Source: JAGOEX01 sp964630905 (GTDB taxonomy: Bacteria; UBP6; UBA1177). From it: DNA of 16,602 nt. Positions 7,094-14,241 of the stretch are shown piece by piece (within the stretch, counting starts at the first letter, position 1; the number at the start of each line of letters is the position of its first letter). The stretch spans positions 1 through 16,602 of the forward strand of contig CAZVWR010000065.1 of the NCBI GenBank assembly GCA_964630905.1, written 5' to 3'. Below the pieces are notes generated by a model. It worked only from the letters and a program-made list of their open reading frames with translations, was not told where the DNA came from and made no database searches. A program made the translations under genes and the position numbers.

Positions 7094-7121
7094 AAAATAT
7101 TGAAAAACAGGATGTTGTCAA
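7094..7121 (-). promoter_or_regulatory. sigma70 promoter of the lipoprotein-TonB operon
   Basis: On the minus strand there is a perfect -35 TTGACA (7121-7116), a 16-nt spacer and a -10 TATTTT (7099-7094). Transcription would begin near 7087, giving an unusually long leader of about 105 nt before the ATG at 6982, which leaves room for post-transcriptional control. Confidence 0.6.
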
Positions 7122-7125
7122 GTTT

Positions 7126-7156
7126 AAAAAAGGCTGTGATCGTTAAGAGAAGATCA
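7126..7156 (-). terminator. weak terminator-like hairpin after the S9 peptidase gene
   Basis: On the minus strand TGATC (7156-7152) and GATCA (7141-7137) can form a 5-bp stem with a 10-nt loop, followed after CAGCC by six T's (7131-7126). The stem includes the stop codon of the peptidase gene. It is short and weak; its position just before the next promoter is the main reason to list it. Confidence 0.25.
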
Positions 7157-8992
7157 TTTTCTGCATTTTTCGATGAACACTGCACTTTTTGAATTATATA
7201 TGACCCTGTTCTCCCGTTTTTTGAAGCCGTGACCTTCATCTTCAAAGATATGATACTGATATTTCTTTCCCGCCTTTTTCATTTTCTCCATCAGGATATA
7301 AGCGTCGCTGACAGGAACTCTCGGATCGTTCGCTCCGTGAAAAACAAACAGCTCGCCTTTAATTGTGTCAACCATATTCGTAGGTGATATGGACATTAAA
7401 AACTCCCTGTCAGTGAGCGGCCCGTACTCGACTTCCCTCAAATGTCTTCTGTAACCTGCTGTATTTTCAAGGAAATTAACAAAATCAACAACTCCTACGG
7501 AATTAATTCCGCAATGGTAATCATCACTGAATTTTGCCATCGAGGCAACAACCATGAATCCGCCGTAACTTCCACCCATTGCTATAAATTTTTCCGGTTT
7601 TGATATTCCAAGCCGCACAAGTTCATCTGTCACCGTTTTTCCGTCACTCACCGAGTTCATTCTCAGCTTATAGTTGTCCATATCCATGAAAACTTGTCCG
7701 TAGCCAGATGAACCTCTAACATTCGGAGCTACTATGGCGAATCCTTTTTTCAAATAATATTGATATGTTGCAATAAAATAAGGTCTGAACTGCCCTTCCG
7801 GTCCGCCATGAAAATATACGATCGTGTTATAAGGCGGTGTTCCGTTCTTAGGAGTGTAGAGAAAATACGGTATTTCAACACCGTCAGCCCCTTTAACTTT
7901 TTTAAGTTCGGGAGCGACAAAAGCTGAAACATCAACGCCGTTATCAAATGTGTAGCCGAAGGAAACGGATTCCTTTCTGCTGAAATGAAAAGCGGCAGGA
8001 GAGCTTATTCTGTCAGGGTTCATCATGTTGTAAATGATCCTCTCGCCATCTATCCTTGTCAGGAATACAACCGATTTTTTTAAAGGTATCTGTTCAACTT
8101 TACCGTCAGAATAATAACTGCAGCTGCTGTAGCCGTCTTCATTTGTGCAGAATGCGGCATGTTTTCTTGAAATTTTATCGACTACGACCGATTCTACTCC
8201 CCAAATGTCTTTAAAGAGCGGTTTTTTGACCCCGTCTTTCCATATTTCAAGATATTCCATATCGCTTTCTTCGTTCGTTTCCATAAGAATTCCGTCTTCA
8301 AAGAATGCAAGCGGAACAAAGTTTCTCTCTTTTTGGGCTCCTTTGATCTTTTTTGCCTTGCCGTTCTTAAAATGATATGGAACAGTCTTGTTGTTGCCAA
8401 GAAATGTGTAGAAAAGGAATTCATCTTTGCTTATAGCGTCAGTCAGATGATTGTATCCCGGCTTTTCGACAAGAAGAGTTTTCTTTTTTGCAGCAATATC
8501 AAGGTGATATATGTGAAAATCTTTTCCGTTCACCTCGTTTGAAGTGAACATCAGTTCGTTTTCATTCAGCCATCTCGGACTTTCAAACCTTACTGCATCA
8601 TCAACAAGAAGCCCCTCACTATTGCCCTTTTCAAGATTATAAATATGAAAATCGTATTGCTCATTTCCCCCTTTTGAAATGATGTAAAGTATCTGTTTTT
8701 CCTCAGAGCTTACAACATATCCTTCAACAGCGTCTTCCTGAAAAGTGAGCTGTTTCACATCTTTACCGCAACTTGATTCAAGATAAAGCTGAGCCGCATT
8801 TTCCTTTCTTGCAATATAAAGTTTTCTACCATCTTTGAAAATATATCCCGAGTGGCTCCCTTCAATGTTAATGTAATCAACAATCGTTTTCTCTTTAATT
8901 TCCTCAACCGGAGCTTCTTTAACTTCAACCTTTTTTGAAGGGCATCCCGTCAACATTAAAACACCGATGAATAACCATAAAAACTTTTTCAT
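7154..8992 (-). CDS. S9-family prolyl-oligopeptidase-type lipoprotein
   Basis: A 612-aa predicted lipid-anchored serine peptidase. The signal peptide ends LMLTGC, with Cys17 lipidated. Residues ~45-360 show repeating beta-strand blades as in the N-terminal beta-propeller of S9C acylaminoacyl-peptidases and dipeptidyl peptidases. The C-terminal alpha/beta-hydrolase domain has HGGP at 395-398 (oxyanion-hole region), the nucleophile elbow GGSYGG with Ser475, Asp556 in GANDPRVP and His588 in DEGHGF, so the triad is complete. It likely cleaves short peptides in the periplasm or at the membrane surface. The start at 8992 is chosen over an upstream in-frame start at 9043 because it has GGAG 6 nt upstream and begins a clean signal peptide. 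It has its own promoter at 9034-9062 and is divergent from murG. Confidence 0.9.
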   Translation of the reverse strand: MKKFLWLFIGVLMLTGCPSKKVEVKEAPVEEIKEKTIVDYINIEGSHSGYIFKDGRKLYIARKENAAQLYLESSCGKDVKQLTFQEDAVEGYVVSSEEKQILYIISKGGNEQYDFHIYNLEKGNSEGLLVDDAVRFESPRWLNENELMFTSNEVNGKDFHIYHLDIAAKKKTLLVEKPGYNHLTDAISKDEFLFYTFLGNNKTVPYHFKNGKAKKIKGAQKERNFVPLAFFEDGILMETNEESDMEYLEIWKDGVKKPLFKDIWGVESVVVDKISRKHAAFCTNEDGYSSCSYYSDGKVEQIPLKKSVVFLTRIDGERIIYNMMNPDRISSPAAFHFSRKESVSFGYTFDNGVDVSAFVAPELKKVKGADGVEIPYFLYTPKNGTPPYNTIVYFHGGPEGQFRPYFIATYQYYLKKGFAIVAPNVRGSSGYGQVFMDMDNYKLRMNSVSDGKTVTDELVRLGISKPEKFIAMGGSYGGFMVVASMAKFSDDYHCGINSVGVVDFVNFLENTAGYRRHLREVEYGPLTDREFLMSISPTNMVDTIKGELFVFHGANDPRVPVSDAYILMEKMKKAGKKYQYHIFEDEGHGFKKRENRVIYNSKSAVFIEKCRK

Positions 8993-9033
8993 TTTCCTCT
9001 CCGAAAAAAACAGTTTACAACACAAACCGCACC

Positions 9034-9062
9034 AAAATAACATTTACTTGAAACTATTTCAA
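9034..9062 (-). promoter_or_regulatory. sigma70-like promoter of the S9 peptidase gene
   Basis: On the minus strand a -35 TTGAAA (9062-9057), a 17-nt spacer and a -10 TATTTT (9039-9034) sit in the divergent region with murG. The leader would be about 35 nt. A second TTGAAA on the + strand (9048-9053), 17 nt before TAACTT (9071-9076), could serve murG less convincingly, so the two promoters may overlap. Confidence 0.5.
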
Positions 9063-9077
9063 TTATTTGGTAACTTT

Positions 9078-9093
9078 CAGCAATTTAGTGCTG
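9078..9093 (+). promoter_or_regulatory. small inverted repeat in the murG leader
   Basis: CAGCA (9078-9082) and TGCTG (9089-9093) form a perfect 5-bp stem around ATTTAG, followed by TTTT, 26 nt before the murG ATG. It could be an operator half-site pair or a leader hairpin. It is too short to assign a function. Confidence 0.25.
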
Positions 9094-9118
9094 TTTTGAG
9101 TTAGCGTACGAGGTTTAT

Positions 9119-11119
9119 ATGTCAGATAAAAAACCGAAAAAGTTCATATTTACGGGTGGTGGAAGCGGTGGTCATGTGAGTCCTGCTCTTGCGGTTGCGG
9201 CAGAACTGAAAAGAAAATATCCTTCTTCAAATATTCTTTATGTCGGTGTGAAGAACAAGGCGGAAGGGCTGATGGTCCCCAAAGCCGGCATACCTCTTAA
9301 GTTTGTCAATAGTGCCCCTTTCCCGGGAAAATCTCCGGTGGCGGTCATTAAATTCGTAATTGCGATGATGCTAGGGATAATAAAGGCAAAGCTTATTCTC
9401 TTAACATTCAGGCCTGATGTGGTTTTTGCAACAGGCGGATATGTGAGCGCCCCGATCGTTTTTACCGCATGGATGCTTAGAAAGTTTACATTCGGGCTTT
9501 TTAAGACAAAGATACTTATCCATGAATCGAATGTACATCCGGGAAAAATGAACAAGTGGGCGGCTTCTGCGGCTGATGAAGTCGCTGTTTCTTTCAGTGA
9601 AACCATAAAATGTCTGCCGAAAGGGAAAGGTTTCTTTTCCGGTTATCCTGTAAGAAGCACGATCTCTGTAGGAGATAAGGATTCTGCAAGAAAAGAACTC
9701 GGCATACCTGAAACCGCTTTTGTAGTTTTCGCTTTCGGCGGATCGCAGGGTGCAAGGGCGATAAACCGTGCACTTGCCGATGCGGCAGTCGAACTTTTGA
9801 AAGATCCTGACATTTACATAATTCACGGAACTGGAAAACCGTTTGGTGAAAATTACGAATATCACGGGTTTAACGATGTCCAGTCAATATTAAAGAGCAG
9901 ACATCCTGAACTGAGCAATGAAAAAAGATATATAATTAAAGACTTTATAGACAACATGGGGCTTTATTATGCGGCAAGCGACCTCCTTGTCATCAGGGCG
10001 GGAGCCGGTTCCATCATGGAAGTTTGCCGTCAGGGGAAACCTTCGATAATAATTCCTATCAGCGGAATCTACAGCGATCACCAGACAGGCAATGCAAGAT
10101 ACATCGAAAGGGCTGGCGCGGCAAAGGTTATTTATGAAAAGACAGATCCTGTAAACGGAATCAACACCCCTTTTGTGAATAGCGAAGAGCTTGCGGAAAC
10201 AGTGAACGATCTGAAGCCGGATCAGTTCAAACTTTATGCAATGTCAAAAACAGCAACGACAATTTTTCCGGGAAACCCTGCTGAAATAATAGCTAGTCAA
10301 ATTCTCTATTTCTGCGGGATCGGCGAAAAGCCCGAAGTTGTCGAAGGGGTTACATATCAGCAGGATAGAATTCTCGGACTGGGCTCAGTTGCACTCGAGC
10401 AGTTCATGAAAAACATTAAAAACGGTACCGAAAGGAAGCTTGATTCTGATGAAACAAGACTTCTTAAAAACAAAATTGATTCATATCTTTCAAGCGGAAG
10501 CGTGATACTCAAAGCGAGGGGGCTTAGGATTTCAGGTCTTGCGAATTACTGCGAAATGCTTCCTCTTGTAGTTAAATCTGCGACCGGCGATCACGAAAAA
10601 CCGTTTGTGAGAAGAGATTCTTTTGATGCACTTTCAAAGCTCACTTCATGCAACAGAGATATGAGACACGAGATATTCGGTGCAATACTTACCGGTCTTG
10701 ACGATAAATATTACGAAGCGAGATTCGGCGCCGCCAGATGCGTTCCTGTTTTTTTAAAGAACTATGGACTTCAAAGTGAAGAGACCGAAAAATTTCTTGA
10801 AAAACTTTATGCAAATCTTGACCACAGGTGTTTTGAAGTAAGAGTCGAAGCGATTCTTGCGGTTTCGTGGATTGAAAATGACAGAGCAAGGGCTCTGAAA
10901 ATGTTGAGCAGATGTTATTATGATAAAGTATGGAAGGTGAGGGAGGCAATTTATAAAGGTTTGAGCAGACTTGTTGAAAGAAAAGTTATCGATCCTGATA
11001 CGGCACTGAAGGAAATGGAGAGCGTTCTCATCACAAGCAACGGATATCTGACCGAATATGAACTTAAAAAACAATACAATCAAAGCCGGAGTGCAATTTC
11101 AAAGGAGGCCGGGAAATGA
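9119..11119 (+). CDS. murG: MurG glycosyltransferase fused to HEAT-like repeat domain
   Basis: A 666-aa protein; MurG is normally about 350-370 aa. Residues 1-~400 are a complete MurG, which transfers GlcNAc from UDP-GlcNAc to lipid I to make lipid II at the inner membrane face. Motifs seen: TGGGSGGH (12-19), ATGGYVSAP (Gly106-Gly107), HESNVHPG (135-142), FGGSQGAR (206-213), RAGAGSIMEV (293-302, Glu301) and DHQTGNA (320-326). After a linker, residues ~450-650 form helical repeats with a recurring R at 467, 498, 535, 575 and 608 (spacing 31-40) in contexts like VRRDSFDAL, EARFGAARC, EVRVEAILA and KVREAIYKG, as in HEAT/PBS-lyase repeats. GAGG lies 5 nt before the ATG. The reading frame is continuous with no internal SD plus ATG at the junction. 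The stop overlaps mraY by 4 bp. A protein-docking role for the repeats is inference. Confidence 0.93.
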   Translation: MSDKKPKKFIFTGGGSGGHVSPALAVAAELKRKYPSSNILYVGVKNKAEGLMVPKAGIPLKFVNSAPFPGKSPVAVIKFVIAMMLGIIKAKLILLTFRPDVVFATGGYVSAPIVFTAWMLRKFTFGLFKTKILIHESNVHPGKMNKWAASAADEVAVSFSETIKCLPKGKGFFSGYPVRSTISVGDKDSARKELGIPETAFVVFAFGGSQGARAINRALADAAVELLKDPDIYIIHGTGKPFGENYEYHGFNDVQSILKSRHPELSNEKRYIIKDFIDNMGLYYAASDLLVIRAGAGSIMEVCRQGKPSIIIPISGIYSDHQTGNARYIERAGAAKVIYEKTDPVNGINTPFVNSEELAETVNDLKPDQFKLYAMSKTATTIFPGNPAEIIASQILYFCGIGEKPEVVEGVTYQQDRILGLGSVALEQFMKNIKNGTERKLDSDETRLLKNKIDSYLSSGSVILKARGLRISGLANYCEMLPLVVKSATGDHEKPFVRRDSFDALSKLTSCNRDMRHEIFGAILTGLDDKYYEARFGAARCVPVFLKNYGLQSEETEKFLEKLYANLDHRCFEVRVEAILAVSWIENDRARALKMLSRCYYDKVWKVREAIYKGLSRLVERKVIDPDTALKEMESVLITSNGYLTEYELKKQYNQSRSAISKEAGK

Positions 11120-12210
11120 TATACAACATCTTTCAATCCATTTTTGAATCAGGCGGTCCGGCGGTTTTCAGATATATAACTTCAAGAGCACTCATCTCTT
11201 TTGTGACAGCTTTCTTTCTGACCCTTCTGATAGGAAGACCTTTGATAATTCTCTTATACAAAAAGGGTTTCCGGTCTTTTGAACGCTCTTACGGCGACAT
11301 AAACGCCCAGTCAAAAAAAGGGACTCCGATGATGGGTGGAATTATCATGTTTATTACAGGCATCGGAAGTGCTCTGCTCTGGTGCGACCTGACCAATCCT
11401 TTCATTCTGATGCTTTTTGCAAGTGCTGTCTGGTTTGGTTTGTTCGGCGGGATTGACGATTATCTGAAAATAAAGAATAAAAATCCTGATGAAGGTCTTT
11501 CAAGGGCGGTGAAATTTACGATCCAGATCATGTTCGGAGCGGCTCTTGCGGCTTTTATTCTCATTCCATCTATATCTCCGTTATCCGCAAAACTTGCATC
11601 TTCATTTCAGATCCCGTTTTATAAAGGATTGCTTTTCAATTCTGTGGTATTTACGGCACTGTGGATAGTTTTTATAATTGTATATTCTGCCAATGCTGTG
11701 AACTTTGCAGACGGGATGGACGGGCTTGCTGTCGTTCCTTCTATTTTCATTTTTATTGTGATCGGCGTTTTTTCATACATCATCGGAAATGTAATACACG
11801 CTCAGCACCTTCTTTACCATTACATCCCGGGGTCAGGGGAGATCGCCGTCTTTTGCGGTGCGATCATCGGTGCAGGTCTTGGATTTCTATGGTTCAACAC
11901 TCATCCGGCCGAAGTTTTCATGGGTGACATGGGAAGTCTTTTTCTTGGCGGAACGATGGGAACTGCCGCGGTCCTCATAAGGCAGGAAGTGGTTTATATT
12001 ATTGCCGGAGCGATATTTGTGATCGAGATCACTTCGACATTCGTTCAGGAAAATATCGGTTTTAAAATGTATCGCCGGATCCTTTTCAGAGCACCCCTGC
12101 ACCACCATTTTCATCATCAGGGAATGGCTGAAGCAAAGATAGTTTCAAGGTTCTGGATTATTTCTGCGATCATGGCGGCTTTGGCAATAATCACAATAAA
12201 ATTCAGATAG
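11116..12210 (+). CDS. mraY: phospho-MurNAc-pentapeptide-transferase
   Basis: A 364-aa integral membrane enzyme of normal length that joins UDP-MurNAc-pentapeptide to undecaprenyl phosphate, forming lipid I. About ten hydrophobic helices are visible. Signature motifs: KKGTPMMGG (68-75), GGIDDYLK with the DD pair at 114-115, NAVNFADGMDGLA (193-205), GFLWFNTHPAEVFMGDMGS with Asp271, and the histidine loop PLHHHFHH (327-334). All key acidic residues are present. An AAAGGAGG at 11101-11108, inside the murG end, precedes the ATG by 7 nt, and the ATGA overlap indicates translational coupling to murG. The order murG-mraY, without murD/ftsW between or around them, is unlike the classic dcw cluster. 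Confidence 0.96.
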   Translation: MIYNIFQSIFESGGPAVFRYITSRALISFVTAFFLTLLIGRPLIILLYKKGFRSFERSYGDINAQSKKGTPMMGGIIMFITGIGSALLWCDLTNPFILMLFASAVWFGLFGGIDDYLKIKNKNPDEGLSRAVKFTIQIMFGAALAAFILIPSISPLSAKLASSFQIPFYKGLLFNSVVFTALWIVFIIVYSANAVNFADGMDGLAVVPSIFIFIVIGVFSYIIGNVIHAQHLLYHYIPGSGEIAVFCGAIIGAGLGFLWFNTHPAEVFMGDMGSLFLGGTMGTAAVLIRQEVVYIIAGAIFVIEITSTFVQENIGFKMYRRILFRAPLHHHFHHQGMAEAKIVSRFWIISAIMAALAIITIKFR

Positions 12211-12214
12211 TTAT

Positions 12215-12640
12215 ATGCCAAAAAAACAGAAGATGTATTTCAATGCAGATGACTGCAGATTCTGCAACGGAATGTGCTGCCGGTATGTTCTCATTGACAT
12301 TCAAAAGGAACCGAGATCAAAAAAAAGTTTTGACGAACTTGTCTGGTGGCTTTTCAACCCGAACATAAAAATCTTAAAGAACGGTCGCGACTGGTCAATT
12401 CTTGTCATGGGTAAATGCGAAAACCTTGATGGATTCAACAGATGCGCAATTTATGAACACCGTCCCGATCCGTGCAGGGATTATCCATATCCAATCGAAG
12501 AAGGGTGTCATTTCAACGATATCCGTAATCTTGACGGCATTATTTTCAACAACGCAAAAGAACTCCTTGAATATCTTGCAAAAACAAGAAAAAAAGAGTG
12601 GGCTAAGATTTGGCTGGAAAAAATTTCAAAAAAAAGGTAA
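12215..12640 (+). CDS. YkgJ-family cysteine-cluster protein
   Basis: A 141-aa protein with the CxxCxxxCC cluster near the N-terminus (Cys14, Cys17, Cys21, Cys22) and a second set: Cys68, Cys77, then RPDPCRDYP with Cys87. This is the pattern of the YkgJ/UPF0153 (zinc- or iron-chelating) family, whose function is not firmly known. The tail after residue ~105 is Lys/Glu-rich and helical. It begins 4 nt after the mraY stop with only a weak SD-like AGATAG, so translation is probably coupled to mraY. A later ATG at 12233 would still keep all cysteines. A role linked to cell-wall synthesis is suggested only by position. Confidence 0.85.
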   Translation: MPKKQKMYFNADDCRFCNGMCCRYVLIDIQKEPRSKKSFDELVWWLFNPNIKILKNGRDWSILVMGKCENLDGFNRCAIYEHRPDPCRDYPYPIEEGCHFNDIRNLDGIIFNNAKELLEYLAKTRKKEWAKIWLEKISKKR

Positions 12641-12670
12641 AATCATCTGAAATTTTTTTGAGGTGAATAA

Positions 12671-13480
12671 ATGAAAAGATTCCTGATTGTTTTAACAGCA
12701 TCAATTTTTGTGTTTTTCTTGTCCTGCGGGGGTGAAGAAGAGACAAGCGATGTGATAAACTGCGTTGACAAGTATGACTGTCCGGGGACGATGCAGTGCA
12801 TTGACGGGGTGTGCAGTGATAAGTGTGTTGACAGCACTGACTGCCCGATGAATCTTTATTGCTATGACGGAGAATGCAAGGAAAAACAGGTGGTTGATAA
12901 AGATGACGCACCTGATGAAACAGTTGTACCTGATGAAAGCGAAGTTGTTCCTGATAAATCTGAAGAGCCGGATAACGAAGTGAATGATGAAGATTCAACT
13001 GATAAACCGATTCCCTGTACAGAACATGAAAACTGTCCTGAAGATAAATACTGTTTTAAGAATTACTGCATAAATCCTTTTTTAAACAAGTGGAAGATCG
13101 GACTTATTGATCTGTGTGTCAACGATGAGAACGGGGAAGGGGATAACTGGGACCCGGCAATTTCGTTCAAGCCCGAGCCGGAACCTTATGTCGTTGCATA
13201 TTTCAATGATAAGCAGATCTTTCAGACAACTCCGCCTGATGATTCACACTGTGCAACTTATACTGACACTTTTGAAACATTTCTCATTCCCGGAGATGTG
13301 CTTAAATTCGATGTCTATGACGAAGATGACGGACTCGATGTTTTTACAGGGGATGATCACATTGACACGATAACTGTCACCCCGATACTTGTAGAATATT
13401 TAAGGGCGGGAAGCTATTCAGCAACCGGCATGAACAACATGAAAACCTTCAATTTTGTCATCATTTCGGTGAATGAGTAA
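12671..13480 (+). CDS. Cys-rich lipoprotein with C2-like domain
   Basis: A 269-aa predicted lipoprotein. The signal peptide ends FFLSC (Cys19 lipidated). Residues ~31-70 hold two modules of the type C.D..DCP....C.DG.C (CIDGVC, CYDGEC), then a Pro/Asp/Glu-rich linker (APDETVVPDESEVVPDKSEE), then a third module (CTEHENCPEDKYCFKNYC). From ~142 onward the sequence resembles a C2-type beta-sandwich: WKIGLIDLCV, PYVVAYFNDKQIFQTT, TDTFETFLIPGDVLKFDVYD and EDDGLDVFTGDDHIDTITV. The Asp-rich loops could bind calcium, as in C2 domains; that is inference. The SD GAGGTG lies 5 nt before the ATG. The gene starts 30 bp after the YkgJ gene, so it may be last in the murG operon. Its 3' end overlaps the convergent TIGR02757 gene by 20 bp. 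Confidence 0.75.
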   Translation: MKRFLIVLTASIFVFFLSCGGEEETSDVINCVDKYDCPGTMQCIDGVCSDKCVDSTDCPMNLYCYDGECKEKQVVDKDDAPDETVVPDESEVVPDKSEEPDNEVNDEDSTDKPIPCTEHENCPEDKYCFKNYCINPFLNKWKIGLIDLCVNDENGEGDNWDPAISFKPEPEPYVVAYFNDKQIFQTTPPDDSHCATYTDTFETFLIPGDVLKFDVYDEDDGLDVFTGDDHIDTITVTPILVEYLRAGSYSATGMNNMKTFNFVIISVNE

Positions 13481-14231
13481 TTTCACACGAATACTGGTTA
13501 ATCAGGGTGATAAGTTCCTGAAATGACATATCATCTCTGATGCCGAGCCGGGTGAGTGCAAAGTCATATTTTACGGGATCATCGGGAGATATTTTTGCAA
13601 AATGTTTTGTGATCTCGATCGCGGTTTTAAAGTCGGCGGAGTTTCTTTTGGTGAATCCCAGCAGTTTTGCCGCCTTGAACATGTGAGTGTCAAGCGGAAT
13701 TATCAGATCTTTTTTTGAGCATTTATTCCAGCCGCCGGGATCCACATTGTCGTGTCTTACCATCCATCTGAAATAGAGGTTAAGCCGCTTGCATGCAGAA
13801 CCGTCTGAAGGGGAGGGGAGTAGATATAATTTGTGAGAGTTATTTAGAAAATCGGTAAATTTATCAATACCTTGGCCGTAAAGAGCTTCAAGCGTCCCGT
13901 ATTCAGAAAGTGTTCTTTTTATTCCTGTCAGAAGTTTTACAACATCATCTGATATGGTAAACCTGTGTTTGAATCCCGCAAAGATCTGCGAATACTCTTT
14001 TTCATTGTGACTTAGAACAAAATCATGCGGTTTTCCATCCATCGGATCTAATATTTTTCTCACAGAAATAAGGATCTGAGCAACTCTGCCGTAAGCAAGA
14101 GACGATGCGATAAGCCCCACAATTTCACGATCTTTCAACTCATTAAAATTATAAAGGAAAATCAACGGATCGGGATCAACAAACTCCCTTTTGTTCAGTT
14201 TTGCATACAGACATTCAAGAAGAGGTTTCAT
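13461..14231 (-). CDS. TIGR02757 (DUF2400) family protein
   Basis: A protein of 256 aa from the ATG at 14231, or 263 aa from a TTG at 14252. Recognised by NKREFVDPDPLIFLYNF near the start, the SSLAYGRVAQI helix, the central YFRWMVRHDNVDPGGW, and IPLDTHMFKAAKLLGFTKRN with Asp181. This is a widespread family of unknown function. The LDTH segment followed by an (A/L)LG helix resembles the catalytic-Asp region of HhH-GPD DNA glycosylases such as endonuclease III (VDTHV.R...R), so a nucleic-acid role is possible; that is inference. The ATG matches the usual family N-terminus but has poor SD. The TTG has AAGGAA 6 nt upstream and would overlap mtaB by 11 bp. It is last in the nifS-nifU-mtaB operon, and its 3' end overlaps the convergent lipoprotein gene by 20 bp. 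Confidence 0.85.
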   Translation of the reverse strand: MKPLLECLYAKLNKREFVDPDPLIFLYNFNELKDREIVGLIASSLAYGRVAQILISVRKILDPMDGKPHDFVLSHNEKEYSQIFAGFKHRFTISDDVVKLLTGIKRTLSEYGTLEALYGQGIDKFTDFLNNSHKLYLLPSPSDGSACKRLNLYFRWMVRHDNVDPGGWNKCSKKDLIIPLDTHMFKAAKLLGFTKRNSADFKTAIEITKHFAKISPDDPVKYDFALTRLGIRDDMSFQELITLINQYSCEITHSPK

Positions 14232-14241
14232 ATCAGTAGTT

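Noticed and set aside
10310..10450. Possible frameshift or gene boundary between MurG and its C-terminal half
   Set aside because: The frame is open and codon use is consistent across the junction, with no SD-plus-start pair that would indicate a separate second gene.
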